A stretch of DNA of 64,000 bases from Duganella dendranthematis (GTDB taxonomy: Bacteria; Pseudomonadota; Gammaproteobacteria; Burkholderiales; Burkholderiaceae_D): NCBI RefSeq assembly GCF_012849375.1, contig NZ_CP051684.1, positions 62,001 through 126,000 on the forward strand, in the 5' to 3' direction. Positions 1-10,108 of this stretch are shown in pieces; positions within the stretch are counted from its first letter, which is position 1, and the number at the start of each line of letters is the position of its first letter. Made by a program: the position numbers and the translations under genes. The notes beneath the pieces are model-generated. The model saw only the letters and a list, made by a program, of their open reading frames with translations. It ran no database searches and was not told the DNA's origin.

Positions 1-78
1 CTTGCCGACGTTCGGGCGGCCCACAATGGCGATATAGCCGCAACGGTAATTGCTGGCGGAGGTCGTTTCGGTAGTCAT
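1..78 (-). CDS. era: GTPase Era, N-terminal 26 codons only
   Basis: The reverse strand reads a start at 76-78 followed by 25 codons that run off the window edge. They end in GRPNVGK, the start of the G1 (P-loop) motif, preceded by the hydrophobic strand YIAIV, which is the normal opening of Era. Era is a GTP-binding factor for 16S rRNA maturation and 30S assembly. It lies 12 nt downstream of rnc, the conserved rnc-era order, so the two are probably co-transcribed. The identification relies on context as much as on the short sequence, since other TRAFAC GTPases share this motif. Confidence 0.85.
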   Translation of the reverse strand, partial: MTTETTSASNYRCGYIAIVGRPNVGK

Positions 79-90
79 GGTAATTCTCTT

Positions 91-885
91 TTATTTGTTG
101 GCGGCCTTGGCAGACGGCGACGGTGCGTCGCTGCTCTGCACGGTGGCAATGCCGGCCAGCTTGAGCTGGGCGGCGCGCGGCTTGGACTTGCGGGCGGTGG
201 CCGGGGTTTTCTGCACGGCCAGCTCGGCGGCGGCCAGGGCCAGCTTGGCGGCCGCCTGTTCGCCGGCGCGGCGGCTGCCGCCACGGCCATAGACCTGGAT
301 GCCGAGCTTGGGCACCAGGCATTCGATCTCGAACTCCTGGCTGTGCGCGGCGCCATGGGTGGCAATCACGTTGTACAGCGGCAGCGAGATTTTCTTCGCC
401 TGCAGGAATTCCTGCAGCAGCGTCTTGGCATCCTTGCCCAGCGTTTGCGGATCGACCGAATCCAGGATCGGGATGTAGAACGAGCGGATCGCGGTGCGCG
501 CCGGCTCGAAGCCGCCATCGAGGAAGATGGCGCCAAGCAGCGCTTCCAGCGTGTCGGCCAGGATCGACGGCCGGCGGAAGCCGCCCGATTTCAGCTCGCC
601 CTCGCCCAGGCGCAGGAACTGGGACAGCTCCAGCTTCTGGGCGATTTCGAACAGCGACTGCTGCTTGACCAGGTTGGCGCGCAGGCGCGACAGGTCGCCC
701 TCGTCGATGTCCAGATACCGGTCGTACAGGATGGACGCCACCACGCAGTTGAGGATGGAGTCGCCCAGGAATTCCAGCCGCTCATTATGCACACTGCTGT
801 GGCTACGGTGCGTCAAGGCCTGCTGCAGAAGACCAGCATCCTGGAACGTGTAGCCTAAACGAGTTTGCAATAACTGGAGATTCAT
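91..885 (-). CDS. rnc: Ribonuclease III
   Basis: 264-aa protein that cleaves double-stranded RNA in rRNA and mRNA maturation. The catalytic signature NERLEFLGD lies at residues 34-42, giving the acidic Mg2+ ligands E38 and D42, and the second acidic cluster ([15 protein letters not shown]) is near residues 111-125. A double-stranded RNA-binding domain follows from about residue 155 ([11 protein letters not shown] through [12 protein letters not shown]). After residue ~225 there is a lysine/alanine-rich tail of about 35 residues not needed by the E. coli enzyme (226 aa). It sits between the DUF4845 gene and era in the usual betaproteobacterial operon. Confidence 0.97.
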   Translation of the reverse strand: MNLQLLQTRLGYTFQDAGLLQQALTHRSHSSVHNERLEFLGDSILNCVVASILYDRYLDIDEGDLSRLRANLVKQQSLFEIAQKLELSQFLRLGEGELKSGGFRRPSILADTLEALLGAIFLDGGFEPARTAIRSFYIPILDSVDPQTLGKDAKTLLQEFLQAKKISLPLYNVIATHGAAHSQEFEIECLVPKLGIQVYGRGGSRRAGEQAAAKLALAAAELAVQKTPATARKSKPRAAQLKLAGIATVQSSDAPSPSAKAANK

Positions 886-900
886 TATGTGATCGGTTCT

Positions 901-1275
901 TTATTCGGTTTTCGCGGGTGTGGCGCCACTTTTGGCGGTGGTGCCTTCATACTCAAGCAGCAAGCTGGCCGGTCCGACCAGCGGGATTTTCTTCTCGTAG
1001 GCGAAACTGATATCGGTCTCGCCATTGTTTTTTTCAATGATCAGGTCACGGCTGCTGATCGAACTGATGTAGCCGGCAGTGGCGCTGGCGTCAAACGACT
1101 TCTGGATCTCGATCACGCCGCCGCCGGTGGCCTTGGCGGTGGCGATGGCGTTCTTGATCGCGCGGTATTCCATGTAGGTCGGCACAATCTTCAGGCCCAG
1201 CATCAGCACGAAGCCCAGCGCCGCCAGCACCACGATCAACCCTACCAGCGAAATCCCCTGCTGTCGTTTGTGCAT
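901..1275 (-). CDS. DUF4845 small membrane protein between lepB and rnc
   Basis: 124-aa protein with a single N-terminal membrane helix (about residues 9-29) and a small soluble domain, which by topology should face the periplasm. The N-terminus HKRQQGISLVGLIVVLAALG resembles a type IV pilin-like leader: basic residues, glycine, then a hydrophobic helix. The residue at +5 after that glycine is not the usual glutamate, so prepilin processing is uncertain. Its position between lepB and rnc is typical of DUF4845 in betaproteobacteria. No biochemical function is established for the family as far as I know. Confidence 0.85.
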   Translation of the reverse strand: MHKRQQGISLVGLIVVLAALGFVLMLGLKIVPTYMEYRAIKNAIATAKATGGGVIEIQKSFDASATAGYISSISSRDLIIEKNNGETDISFAYEKKIPLVGPASLLLEYEGTTAKSGATPAKTE

Positions 1276-1286
1276 CTTAGTCCCTT

Positions 1287-2200
1287 TTAATGGATGCCAC
1301 CGATACGGCGCAGATTACCCAGGTTCATCCAGACAAAGAATGCCTTACCGACAATGTTCTTATCCGGCACAAAGCCCCAGTAACGGCTGTCCGCACTGTT
1401 GTCGCGGTTGTCGCCCATCATGAAGTAGTTGCCTGCTGGAACTGTGCAGGTAAAGCCTTCATAGCGGTAGGTGCAGGCATCATTATGCGGGAACGGCAGC
1501 ACATTATCGCGATTGTAGGTCGGCGCCGCGGCGTTGTTCAGGATCCGATGGCTGACGCCGCTCAGGTTTTCCTCGAACTGCTTGTTATACACAAGCTTTT
1601 CGTCTTCCAGGTAATCGTCCAGCGCGGTGTACTTCACTTCCACGCCATTGACGGTTAAGCGCTTGTTTTCATACGTGATTTTATCACCCGGCACGCCGAT
1701 CACGCGTTTGATGTAATCCTGGCTCATGTCCATCGGATATTTGAACACCATCACGTCGCCGCGCTGCGGGTCGTTGATCTGGATGATTTTCTTGTTCAGC
1801 ACCGGCAGACGGATGCCGTAGGTGAACTTGTTCACCAGGATCAGATCGCCCACCAGCAGGGTCGGCACCATCGACGACGATGGAATCTTGAACGGCTCAT
1901 ACAGGAACGAACGCAGGCAGAACACCAGCGCGATCACCGGGAAGAAGCTGCCCGAGTATTCGATCCAGGTCGGCTGGCGAAGGATGCCGGCTTCCATTTC
2001 GGCGCGCTTGCCCTGGTTGTCCAGCTTGATGCCATCGGCGGTGGCCCTGGCGTTGCGCGCGTCGTACTCGGCCAGCGCGCGATCGGCGGCAGCGCGGCGC
2101 TGCTTGGCCAGGTAAAACACGTCCAGACACCAGATCACGCCGGTGATCACCATCAGCACGAACAGGATTAATGCAAAGTTCCCTAAAATGACTTGCAGGC

Positions 2201-2204
<4 letters not shown>
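1287..2204 (-). CDS. lepB: Signal peptidase I
   Basis: 305-aa inner-membrane protease that removes signal peptides from exported proteins. A first membrane helix spans residues ~7-27, a charged cytoplasmic stretch runs from ~34 to 78, and a second helix is at ~88-102. The Ser/Lys dyad is visible: S111 in PSSSMVPTL and K166 in [11 protein letters not shown]. The box E signature [17 protein letters not shown] is near residues 265-281. Its start codon overlaps the lepA stop (ATGA at 2201-2204), so translation is probably coupled to lepA. Confidence 0.97.
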
Positions 2205-3994
<1,790 letters not shown>

Positions 3995-4039
3995 TAACAA
4001 ATATTCAAAAACGGGTTTGACACGACGAGCCCACAATAC

Positions 4040-4080
4040 AAAAAAGCGCTCCGAACGGGGCGAAGCCCTGGCGAGCGCCT
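4040..4080 (-). terminator. Rho-independent terminator after the glutaredoxin-like gene
   Basis: Read on the minus strand, an outer stem GCGCTC/GAGCGC encloses an inner GGG-CTTCG-CCC hairpin and is followed directly by six T residues (4040-4045). It ends the mucD/glutaredoxin transcript and implies that lepA is transcribed from a promoter between 3995 and about 4039. Confidence 0.75.
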
Positions 4081-4161
4081 TGTGGAAATATACTTTACCC
4101 GGGCATTTTACCGGATTTCAGAGTGGAAAGCCCGATTTATGCCATGGGGCATGCACTTAGC

Positions 4162-4410
4162 TTAGGTTTTTAGCACTTTATGGACCTGGGCCTCGTCCAG
4201 GAAGTAGTGGCACAGCGCCGGCTGGGCCAGATCGGCGAACAGCACCGGCACCAGTTCGTCGTATTTGGCCAGCAAGACCGGGTCATCGGACTGGTCGATG
4301 TCGATGACGTCGACGGTAAACGTCTGACCTGGCGGCTGGAGGCGCATCAGCGCGTCCAGCATGTCCTGGCATAAATGGCAATAACTGCGCGAATACAGGG
4401 TGAAATGCAT
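4162..4410 (-). CDS. Glutaredoxin-like protein
   Basis: 82-aa single-domain thioredoxin-fold protein. It begins MHFTLYSRSYCHLC, placing a CHLC active-site pair at residues 11-14 after the first beta strand, and contains the cis-proline region LVPVLF near residues 53-58. Size and motif fit the small glutaredoxin family (DUF836-like) often found beside lepA/mucD. It lies 47 nt downstream of mucD and is followed by a strong terminator, so it is probably the last gene of that transcript. Its substrate is unknown. Confidence 0.8.
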   Translation of the reverse strand: MHFTLYSRSYCHLCQDMLDALMRLQPPGQTFTVDVIDIDQSDDPVLLAKYDELVPVLFADLAQPALCHYFLDEAQVHKVLKT

Positions 4411-4457
4411 GTTGAACCGCCGCGCCGCCGGCCGATGACCGGTGGCGCGGCACGCCT

Positions 4458-5948
4458 TTACTTCGCGCTTGGACGCAGCGAGATGAAGCGGGTCGCATCA
4501 TCGCGCCGCACCAGCACCACCGACGCCTTCTTCGGATCCAGCTTGGCTACCATCTCGTTGAACTGCTTGGCGCTCTTGATTTCGGTGTTATTCAGCTGCA
4601 GCAGCACGTCGCCCTCTTCCAACTGGGCACTGGCCGCCACACCCTCCACCGAATCCACCAGCACGCCGCCGTCCACACCCAGCTCTTTCTTCTGCTCGGC
4701 GTTCAGGTCGATCACCTTCAGGCCCAGCGCGTTGGCCTTGGCCACTTCCGGCGCCGGCTTGGCGCCTTTGCCCTTGGCCGTTTTGCCGCCCTTGTCGGCG
4801 TCCAGCTCAACCACCGTCACCGGCAGCGTCAGCTCGGCGCCTTTGCGCCACACGGTGACCGAACCCTTGACACCGAGCGGGCTGTCGCCCACCAGGCGCG
4901 GCAGGTCGGACGACTTGTTCACCGTCGTGCCGTTAAATTTCAGAATGATGTCGCCGGCCTTGACGCCGGCCTTGTCGGCAGGACCGCCCGGCTCCACCAG
5001 CGCCACCTCGGCGCCCTGCGCGTTCTTCAGGCCCAGCGACTCCGCCACTTCCTTGCTGACTTCGCCGATCTGCACGCCGATGCGGCCGCGCGTGACCTTG
5101 CCGTTTTTCTTCAGCTGCTCGGAGACGCGCATTGCTTCGTTGATCGGCACCGCGAAGGAAATGCCGTTATAGCCGCCCGACAGCGTGGCGATCTGCGAGT
5201 TAATCCCGATCACCTCGCCGCGCATATTGATCAGCGGTCCACCGGAGTTGCCCGGATTGACCGCCACATCGCTCTGGATCAACGCCAGGTATTCGCCGGT
5301 GTCACGCGACTTGGCCGAGATGATGCCGGCAGTCACCGTGTTTTCCAGGTTGAACGGCGAGCCGATGGCGATCACCCACTCGCCGGCGCGGATTTTGTCG
5401 GAGTCGCCCATTTGCAGGAACGGCAGTTTCTCGCCCTCAATCTTCAAGACGGCGACATCGGTGCTGGCGTCCGCGCCCAGCACCTTGGCCTTGAATTCGC
5501 GCTTGTCGGTCAGCGTGACGAATACTTCGTCGGCGCCATCGACCACGTGCGCGTTGGTCATCACATAGCCGTCCGCAGACAGAATGAAGCCGGAACCAAC
5601 GCCGCGCTGTACCGGCTCGTCGGACGGCGCCTGGCGGCGCGGCGAACGGCCGTTCGGCACCGCGCCCGGCGGAATGGCGCCGCCAAAGAAGCGGCGCAGC
5701 AGCTCCTGCACATCGTCGTCGCCCAGGCCGGCGGCGCCCTTGCCCTGTTTCAGACGCTCGGTGGTGCGGATATTGACCACCGCCGGGCCGACGCTGTCGA
5801 CCAGGTCGGCAAAGTTCGGCAGGCCGATGACGGCGCCGGTCACCGGCGTGGCCGCCGTAGCGGGCGACAGGCCCAGGGACATCCACAAGCTTGCGCCAAG
5901 CACCAGCGCGGACAGCGTTTTACCACCAGCAGAGAAGTTATTTTTCAT
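4458..5948 (-). CDS. mucD: Periplasmic serine endoprotease Do-like (MucD/DegQ)
   Basis: 496-aa trypsin-like protease with an N-terminal signal peptide (about residues 1-33, ending ATAAT). The catalytic triad is H134 (TNAHVVDG), D164 (DASTDVAVL) and S235 (GNSGGPL). Two PDZ domains follow: about 260-370, and a second after ~395 following a lysine/proline-rich linker. It degrades or refolds damaged envelope proteins. It lies downstream of rseA and rpoE, the usual place for mucD, but with no rseB in between. A TATAAT box at 6044-6049 may give it its own transcript. Confidence 0.95.
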   Translation of the reverse strand: MKNNFSAGGKTLSALVLGASLWMSLGLSPATAATPVTGAVIGLPNFADLVDSVGPAVVNIRTTERLKQGKGAAGLGDDDVQELLRRFFGGAIPPGAVPNGRSPRRQAPSDEPVQRGVGSGFILSADGYVMTNAHVVDGADEVFVTLTDKREFKAKVLGADASTDVAVLKIEGEKLPFLQMGDSDKIRAGEWVIAIGSPFNLENTVTAGIISAKSRDTGEYLALIQSDVAVNPGNSGGPLINMRGEVIGINSQIATLSGGYNGISFAVPINEAMRVSEQLKKNGKVTRGRIGVQIGEVSKEVAESLGLKNAQGAEVALVEPGGPADKAGVKAGDIILKFNGTTVNKSSDLPRLVGDSPLGVKGSVTVWRKGAELTLPVTVVELDADKGGKTAKGKGAKPAPEVAKANALGLKVIDLNAEQKKELGVDGGVLVDSVEGVAASAQLEEGDVLLQLNNTEIKSAKQFNEMVAKLDPKKASVVLVRRDDATRFISLRPSAK

Positions 5949-6043
5949 GGAGTATCGGTCTCTTCTTCAAAAGTCAGTATGCAAGCGCGACATGAGCCTA
6001 GCACATGGTAAGCGAAAACTCGCTCCACCGTATGCGCCACAAG

Positions 6044-6049
6044 ATTATA
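6044..6049 (-). promoter_or_regulatory. Candidate -10 box upstream of mucD
   Basis: The minus strand carries a perfect TATAAT about 95 nt before the mucD start, in the 113-nt gap after rseA. No convincing TTGACA-like -35 lies 16-18 nt upstream, so this is only a possible housekeeping promoter that would let mucD be expressed apart from rpoE-rseA. Confidence 0.3.
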
Positions 6050-6061
6050 AGGGGATCAGGC

Positions 6062-6343
6062 TTAGGGGAAAATGATGGCGGCGGGCATATCTTCAAGAGC
6101 GGCCGGCGCGGGCTGATATGGCGCCTCGGCCGCCAGCCGCGCCGCCAGACGGGCGCTGAAGCCGTCGCTGAGCTCGCCGCCGGGCGTGCTGCGCAGCACG
6201 TCGCCGGTCAGGTGATAGGCGCGCCAGGCGGCCTGTCCGGCGCTGGTGTCCAGTGCGGCCAGGGCCAGCTCGCGTTCGCTGTCCGGCAAGGCGCCGTCAG
6301 CCAGTGCCGAGATATGTTCACGCAGTTTTTTGTCGGTGTCCAT
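6062..6343 (-). CDS. rseA: Anti-sigma-E factor RseA, N-terminal domain only
   Basis: 93-aa protein starting MDTDKKLREHISALADGALP, which matches the sigma-binding N-terminal domain of RseA/MucA (a helix with SAL-DGE-like residues, then a WRAYHLTGDVLR segment near residues 40-51). Classical RseA (about 190-216 aa) continues into a membrane helix and a periplasmic domain. Here the protein stops after an alanine/proline-rich tail with no hydrophobic segment. It follows rpoE by 47 nt. It can plausibly bind RpoE in the cytoplasm, but membrane release by DegS/RseP cannot work as in E. coli unless the gene is truncated by an error. Confidence 0.8.
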   Translation of the reverse strand: MDTDKKLREHISALADGALPDSERELALAALDTSAGQAAWRAYHLTGDVLRSTPGGELSDGFSARLAARLAAEAPYQPAPAALEDMPAAIIFP

Positions 6344-6390
6344 AGCTATCCCGCCATCTCAAGTTGCCGAATAACATCATCATTCCTGCC

Positions 6391-6993
6391 TTACCAGCGC
6401 TTGTCAACCGGCATATCCAGCAGGGGCCGCAATTTTTCGGCGATGACTTCGCGGGCGCGGAAGATGCGACTGCGCACGGTGCCGATCGGACAGGCCATGA
6501 TGTCGGAAATTTCTTCATAGCTCAGCCCTTCGATCTCGCGCAGGGCGATCGCGGTACGCAAGTCCACCGGCAACGCGTCCATGGCCGCATTGACGGTCTG
6601 GGCGATCTGTTTGCTGGCCAGCATGGACTCTGGCGTATTGATGTCGCGCAAATGCTCGCCATCGTTAAATCCTTCGGCATGTTCATGATCGGCATCGGCA
6701 GACGTGAGCGTGCGCCGCCCCTGCGTCGCCAGGTGGTTCTTGGCGGTATTGATGCCGATGCGGTACAGCCAGGTGTAGAAAGCCGAATCGCCGCGGAAAT
6801 GCCGCAACGCCCGGTACGCCTTGATAAAGGTTTCCTGCACCACGTCCTCTGCCTCGGCCGGGTCGTGCACGATACGCGACAGCAAGCGCATCAGCCGGCG
6901 TTGGTACTTCGCCACCAGCATGTCAAACGCCTGCTTGTCGCCATCGCGGACCCGCTCGACCAGCAATTGGTCACACTCGCGTTCTGTCGTCAC
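6391..6993 (-). CDS. rpoE: RNA polymerase sigma-E factor (RpoE/AlgU)
   Basis: The start is taken as GTG at 6991-6993, giving 200 aa (TTERECDQLLVERVRDGDK onward), with GAGGA 8 nt upstream. Longer in-frame extensions contain no sigma-factor sequence. Region 2 includes LLSRIVHDPAEAEDVVQETF and FRGDSAFYTWLYRIGINTA; region 4 includes LPVDLRTAIALREIEGLSYEEI and GTVRSRIFRAR. It directs the envelope-stress regulon. A sigma-E-like promoter immediately upstream suggests autoregulation, and rseA follows. Confidence 0.95.
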   Translation of the reverse strand: MTTERECDQLLVERVRDGDKQAFDMLVAKYQRRLMRLLSRIVHDPAEAEDVVQETFIKAYRALRHFRGDSAFYTWLYRIGINTAKNHLATQGRRTLTSADADHEHAEGFNDGEHLRDINTPESMLASKQIAQTVNAAMDALPVDLRTAIALREIEGLSYEEISDIMACPIGTVRSRIFRAREVIAEKLRPLLDMPVDKRW

Positions 6994-7044
6994 TCCTGCA
7001 TTCCTCGATGGCCTGCAGCGCAGCCGATTCGTATAGTCATATGC

Positions 7045-7072
7045 TATAGAGTTAGCCCGCTGCAAGAAGTTC
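7045..7072 (-). promoter_or_regulatory. Sigma-E-type promoter of rpoE
   Basis: On the minus strand GAACTT is followed after exactly 16 nt by TCTATA, close to the RpoE/AlgU consensus (GAACTT-N16/17-TCTGA). It lies about 50 nt before the rpoE start, and its -35 overlaps the stop codon of the preceding gene. This predicts positive autoregulation of rpoE and rseA. Confidence 0.7.
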
Positions 7073-7496
7073 ACACTGCCGGTGTGTTTATTTCGGTGCG
7101 CGCCGCCGCGCGGCACGCCAGCGCCAACGCGCGCCACTGCTGCGGCGCCACGCTGTCCGGCAGCACCGCCAGTACCTGCACCTTGCCGTCCGCAGCCACG
7201 AGCCGCAGCAACAGCAAGCGCGGCCATAAGGTCGAGCCGCCCAGCAGGCGCAGCGCGCTGCCGTTGTGCTGGTATACCGCCAGCCGCAATTGGCCGACAC
7301 CGGATATATCAAGCTGGCGTGCAATAGCCGGCGGGCGTCCGCCCAGCCAGGCGACGATGCCGGCCAACAGGCACAACAGCGGCGCCACCACGCCGGGGCA
7401 GGCGGCGGCGGACGCCATCACGCAACAGCACAGGCCGGCATGCGCAATGCGCAAGCCGCGCGAGGGGCGAACGATGACAGACACCGCGACCGACAT
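7071..7496 (-). CDS. YgfX-like small membrane protein
   Basis: 141-aa protein with a hydrophobic N-terminal half (strong helices about residues 12-50) and a small soluble C-terminal half containing STLWPRLLLLRLVAADG and LPDSVAPQQWRALAL. This layout and the C-terminal pattern resemble the YgfX/CptA family, which in other bacteria is encoded beside regulators of cell division or sigma-E. Its position between fabF and rpoE fits what I recall of related genomes. The family assignment is from pattern only; function here is unknown. Confidence 0.5.
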   Translation of the reverse strand: MSVAVSVIVRPSRGLRIAHAGLCCCVMASAAACPGVVAPLLCLLAGIVAWLGGRPPAIARQLDISGVGQLRLAVYQHNGSALRLLGGSTLWPRLLLLRLVAADGKVQVLAVLPDSVAPQQWRALALACRAAARTEINTPAV

Positions 7497-7550
7497 GACG
7501 GCAGCACCACAAACACATGAATAAAAATTGGGGGATACTTCGTGGAAGCG

Positions 7551-7596
7551 CCGGCCGCAAGGCCGGGCAATTCAGGCGCCGGCGAGTGCCGGCGCC
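7551..7596. repeat. Two tandem GC-rich hairpins downstream of fabF
   Basis: CCGGCC-GCAA-GGCCGG at 7551-7566 is followed by GGCGCCGGC-GAGT-GCCGGCGCC at 7575-7596; the second stem extends through flanking AATTC with one bulge. They fill the fabF/ygfX-like gap. Neither has an adjacent T-run on the minus strand, so they could be weak or Rho-assisted terminators, or mRNA-stabilising structures after fabF. Confidence 0.5.
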
Positions 7597-7652
7597 GAAT
7601 TCTCGCTCACCCTGATTGGACAGGACGAGACGAGAATTGGTTCAAACTTTTT

Positions 7653-8900
7653 TTACACTTTACCGAAGACCAGGCTGCCGTTGGTGCCGCCGAAGCCGAA
7701 CGAGTTTTTGACTGCATACTCGATCTTCATGTCGCGCGCCGTGTTGGCAACAAAGTCCAGGTCGCATGCCGGATCCTGGTTGAAGATGTTGATGGTGGGC
7801 GGCGACACCTGATGGTGTACTGCCAGCACCGTAAACACCGACTCCAGACCGCCCGCGCCGCCCAGCAAGTGGCCGGTCATCGACTTGGTCGAATTGACCA
7901 CCAGCTTTTTGGCGTGGTCGCCGAAAGTGCGCTTGATGCCCTGCACTTCCGCCACGTCGCCTTGCGGCGTCGAGGTGCCGTGCGCATTCACATACTGCAC
8001 CTGGTCCGGATTGATGCCGGCGTCGCGCAGCGCGGCTTGCGCCGACTTACTGCCACCGCTGCCATCTTCCAGAGGCGAAGTCATGTGATACGCATCCGCG
8101 CTCATGCCAAAGCCGAGCACTTCCGCATAGATCTTGGCGCCGCGCGCCTTGGCGTGTTCGTACTCCTCGAGCACCATCACGCCCGCACCTTCGCCCAGCA
8201 CAAAGCCGTCGCGGTCCGCATCCCATGGACGGGAAGCGGTGGCCGGATCGTCGTTGCGGGACGACAGCGCCTTGGCCGAGGCGAAACCGCCCAGGCCCAG
8301 CGGCGACACGGTCGATTCAGCGCCACCCGCCACCATGACGTCGGCATCGCCGTACTCAATCATGCGCGCGGCGGCGCCGATGCAATGCAGGCCGGTGGTG
8401 CAAGCCGTCACGATCGACAGGTTAGGACCACGCATGCCGTACTTGATCGACAGGTTGCCCGAGATCATATTAATGATCGAGGCCGGCACGAAGAACGGCG
8501 AGATACGGCGCGGACCGCGCTTGTCGTAATCTTCCTTTTGCTCTTCGATCATCGGCAGACCGCCGATACCGGAACCGACGATCACGCCGATACGGTCGGC
8601 GTTTTCTTCGGTGACAACCACGCCCGAGTCTTGCACAGCCTGGATGCCGGCCGCCATGCCGTAATGGATGAAGGTATCCATGTGGCGGGCTTCTTTCGCG
8701 GAAATATAATCCTCGATGTTGAAGCCTTTGACTTCACCGGCAAAGCGGGTGCTGAAAGCTGTTGCGTCAAACTTGGTGATGGTGGCAATACCGGATTTAC
8801 CCTCGACGGCTGCGGCCCACGTATCGGCAATGTTATTGCCAATCGGAGTCACGGCGCCCAGGCCGGTAATGACAACACGACGGTTTTTAGAACCTCTCAA
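7653..8900 (-). CDS. fabF: 3-oxoacyl-ACP synthase II (FabF)
   Basis: 415-aa elongating ketosynthase of type II fatty-acid synthesis. The Cys-His-His triad is visible: C167 (VTACTTGLH), H307 (NAHGTSTP) and H344 ([12 protein letters not shown]). The N-terminus [15 protein letters not shown] and GSGIGG motif are standard. It condenses malonyl-ACP with acyl-ACP and controls temperature-dependent chain composition in E. coli. It directly follows acpP (30 nt), the common acpP-fabF arrangement, and is the last fab gene of the cluster. Confidence 0.97.
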   Translation of the reverse strand: MRGSKNRRVVITGLGAVTPIGNNIADTWAAAVEGKSGIATITKFDATAFSTRFAGEVKGFNIEDYISAKEARHMDTFIHYGMAAGIQAVQDSGVVVTEENADRIGVIVGSGIGGLPMIEEQKEDYDKRGPRRISPFFVPASIINMISGNLSIKYGMRGPNLSIVTACTTGLHCIGAAARMIEYGDADVMVAGGAESTVSPLGLGGFASAKALSSRNDDPATASRPWDADRDGFVLGEGAGVMVLEEYEHAKARGAKIYAEVLGFGMSADAYHMTSPLEDGSGGSKSAQAALRDAGINPDQVQYVNAHGTSTPQGDVAEVQGIKRTFGDHAKKLVVNSTKSMTGHLLGGAGGLESVFTVLAVHHQVSPPTINIFNQDPACDLDFVANTARDMKIEYAVKNSFGFGGTNGSLVFGKV

Positions 8901-8930
8901 GCGATTCTCCTAAAGTCGATCGGGCAGAAA

Positions 8931-9170
8931 TTACGCCTTGACGTGAGCGGTAGCGTAGTCGATCGCTTGCTGCACGGTGGTGATTTTCTCTGCTTGTTCG
9001 TCAGGGATTTCCATTTCGAACTCGTCTTCCAGGGCCATCACCAGTTCAACGGTGTCCAGCGAGTCAGCGCCCAGATCGTCAACGAACGACGATTCGGTTT
9101 TGATGTCTGCTTCGGCGACGCCCAGTTGTTCAGCGACGATTTTCTTAACGCGTTGTTCGATATCCGACAT
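8931..9170 (-). CDS. acpP: Acyl carrier protein
   Basis: 79-aa acidic carrier with the phosphopantetheine attachment motif [15 protein letters not shown]; the modified serine is S37. Length and acidity are standard for AcpP. It carries growing acyl chains between FabD, FabH, FabG and FabF, all encoded in the same cluster. The start has TGGAG 10 nt upstream. A 143-nt gap with an inverted repeat separates it from fabG, suggesting an additional promoter for this very highly expressed gene. Confidence 0.98.
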   Translation of the reverse strand: MSDIEQRVKKIVAEQLGVAEADIKTESSFVDDLGADSLDTVELVMALEDEFEMEIPDEQAEKITTVQQAIDYATAHVKA

Positions 9171-9233
9171 GTTATGGCTCCATTTGTTTGTTACGGAAAG
9201 CGCGCATTTTATCAGGTTTGCGCACTGAAAAAC

Positions 9234-9269
9234 TAATTTCGGTGAGTGCTGCTAAATATACCGAAATTA
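9234..9269. repeat. Inverted repeat in the acpP leader region
   Basis: TAATTTCGGT (9234-9243) and ACCGAAATTA (9260-9269) form a perfect 10-bp dyad with a 16-nt spacer, in the AT-rich gap between fabG and acpP. The spacer and lack of a T-run argue against a terminator; the layout suits an operator or a leader RNA stem for acpP. Confidence 0.5.
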
Positions 9270-9313
9270 CTACTAAAAGATTTGAAAGGGCTTTTAAATT
9301 GTGCCCATTCTCA

Positions 9314-10060
9314 TCAGTTTACGTACATACCGCCATTCACGTGCAACGTGGTGCCGGTAATATAAGCGGCTTGCGGCGACGCCAGGAAGGCGACGGCCGC
9401 GGCGATATCCTCCGGCTTGCCGAGGCGCGCCAGCGGAATCTGGGTCAGCAAGGCGGCGTGCTGTTCGTCGCCCAGGGCCTTGGTCATATCGGTATCGATG
9501 AAGCCCGGCGCCACACTGTTGACGGTGATGTTGCGGCTGCCGATTTCACGCGCCAGCGCGCGCGTCATGCCTTCCACGCCGGCCTTGGCGGCGGCGTAGT
9601 TGATCTGGCCCGGATTGCCGGTCGACGCCACCACCGAGGTGATGTTGATGATGCGGCCGTTCTTGGCCTTCATCATGCCGCGCAGCACGCCGCGCGACAG
9701 GCGGCCGACCGAGGTCAGGTTGGTGGCGATGACGTTATCCCACTCTTCATCCTTCATGCGCATGGCCAGCTGGTCCTGGGTGATGCCGGCGTTGTTGACC
9801 AGGATGCCGACCGCGCCATAGGTCTTGCTGATGTCGTCGATGATAGCCGAGCACGCTTCGGCGTTGGTAACGTTCAGCACCATACCCTTGCCGGCTTCCG
9901 CGCCGATCTCGGCCAGGTAAGCGGAAATCGCTTCCGCGCCGGCTTCGGTGGTGGCGGTACCGATCACTTTCGCGCCCTGGCGCGCCAGTTCCTGGGCAAT
10001 CGCCTTGCCGATGCCACGCGATGCGCCCGTTACCAGGGCGACTTGATTTGCTAAAGTCAT
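9314..10060 (-). CDS. fabG: 3-oxoacyl-ACP reductase (FabG)
   Basis: 248-aa short-chain dehydrogenase that reduces 3-oxoacyl-ACP with NADPH. It has the cofactor motif TGASRGIG (residues 11-18), NNAG at ~89-92, and the catalytic set N114, S142, Y155 and K159 (NYAAAKAG). Length equals the family norm. It lies 48 nt downstream of fabD and upstream of acpP in the fab cluster. Confidence 0.96.
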   Translation of the reverse strand: MTLANQVALVTGASRGIGKAIAQELARQGAKVIGTATTEAGAEAISAYLAEIGAEAGKGMVLNVTNAEACSAIIDDISKTYGAVGILVNNAGITQDQLAMRMKDEEWDNVIATNLTSVGRLSRGVLRGMMKAKNGRIINITSVVASTGNPGQINYAAAKAGVEGMTRALAREIGSRNITVNSVAPGFIDTDMTKALGDEQHAALLTQIPLARLGKPEDIAAAVAFLASPQAAYITGTTLHVNGGMYVN

Positions 10061-10108
10061 GGAAGTCCTTCTACAGTAAATACGGAGTGTGCCTGAAACC
10101 GCAAACGA

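Noticed and set aside
7551-7596. Confident terminator after fabF
   Set aside because: The stems are strong, but no T-run follows them on the minus strand, so they are listed only as repeats.
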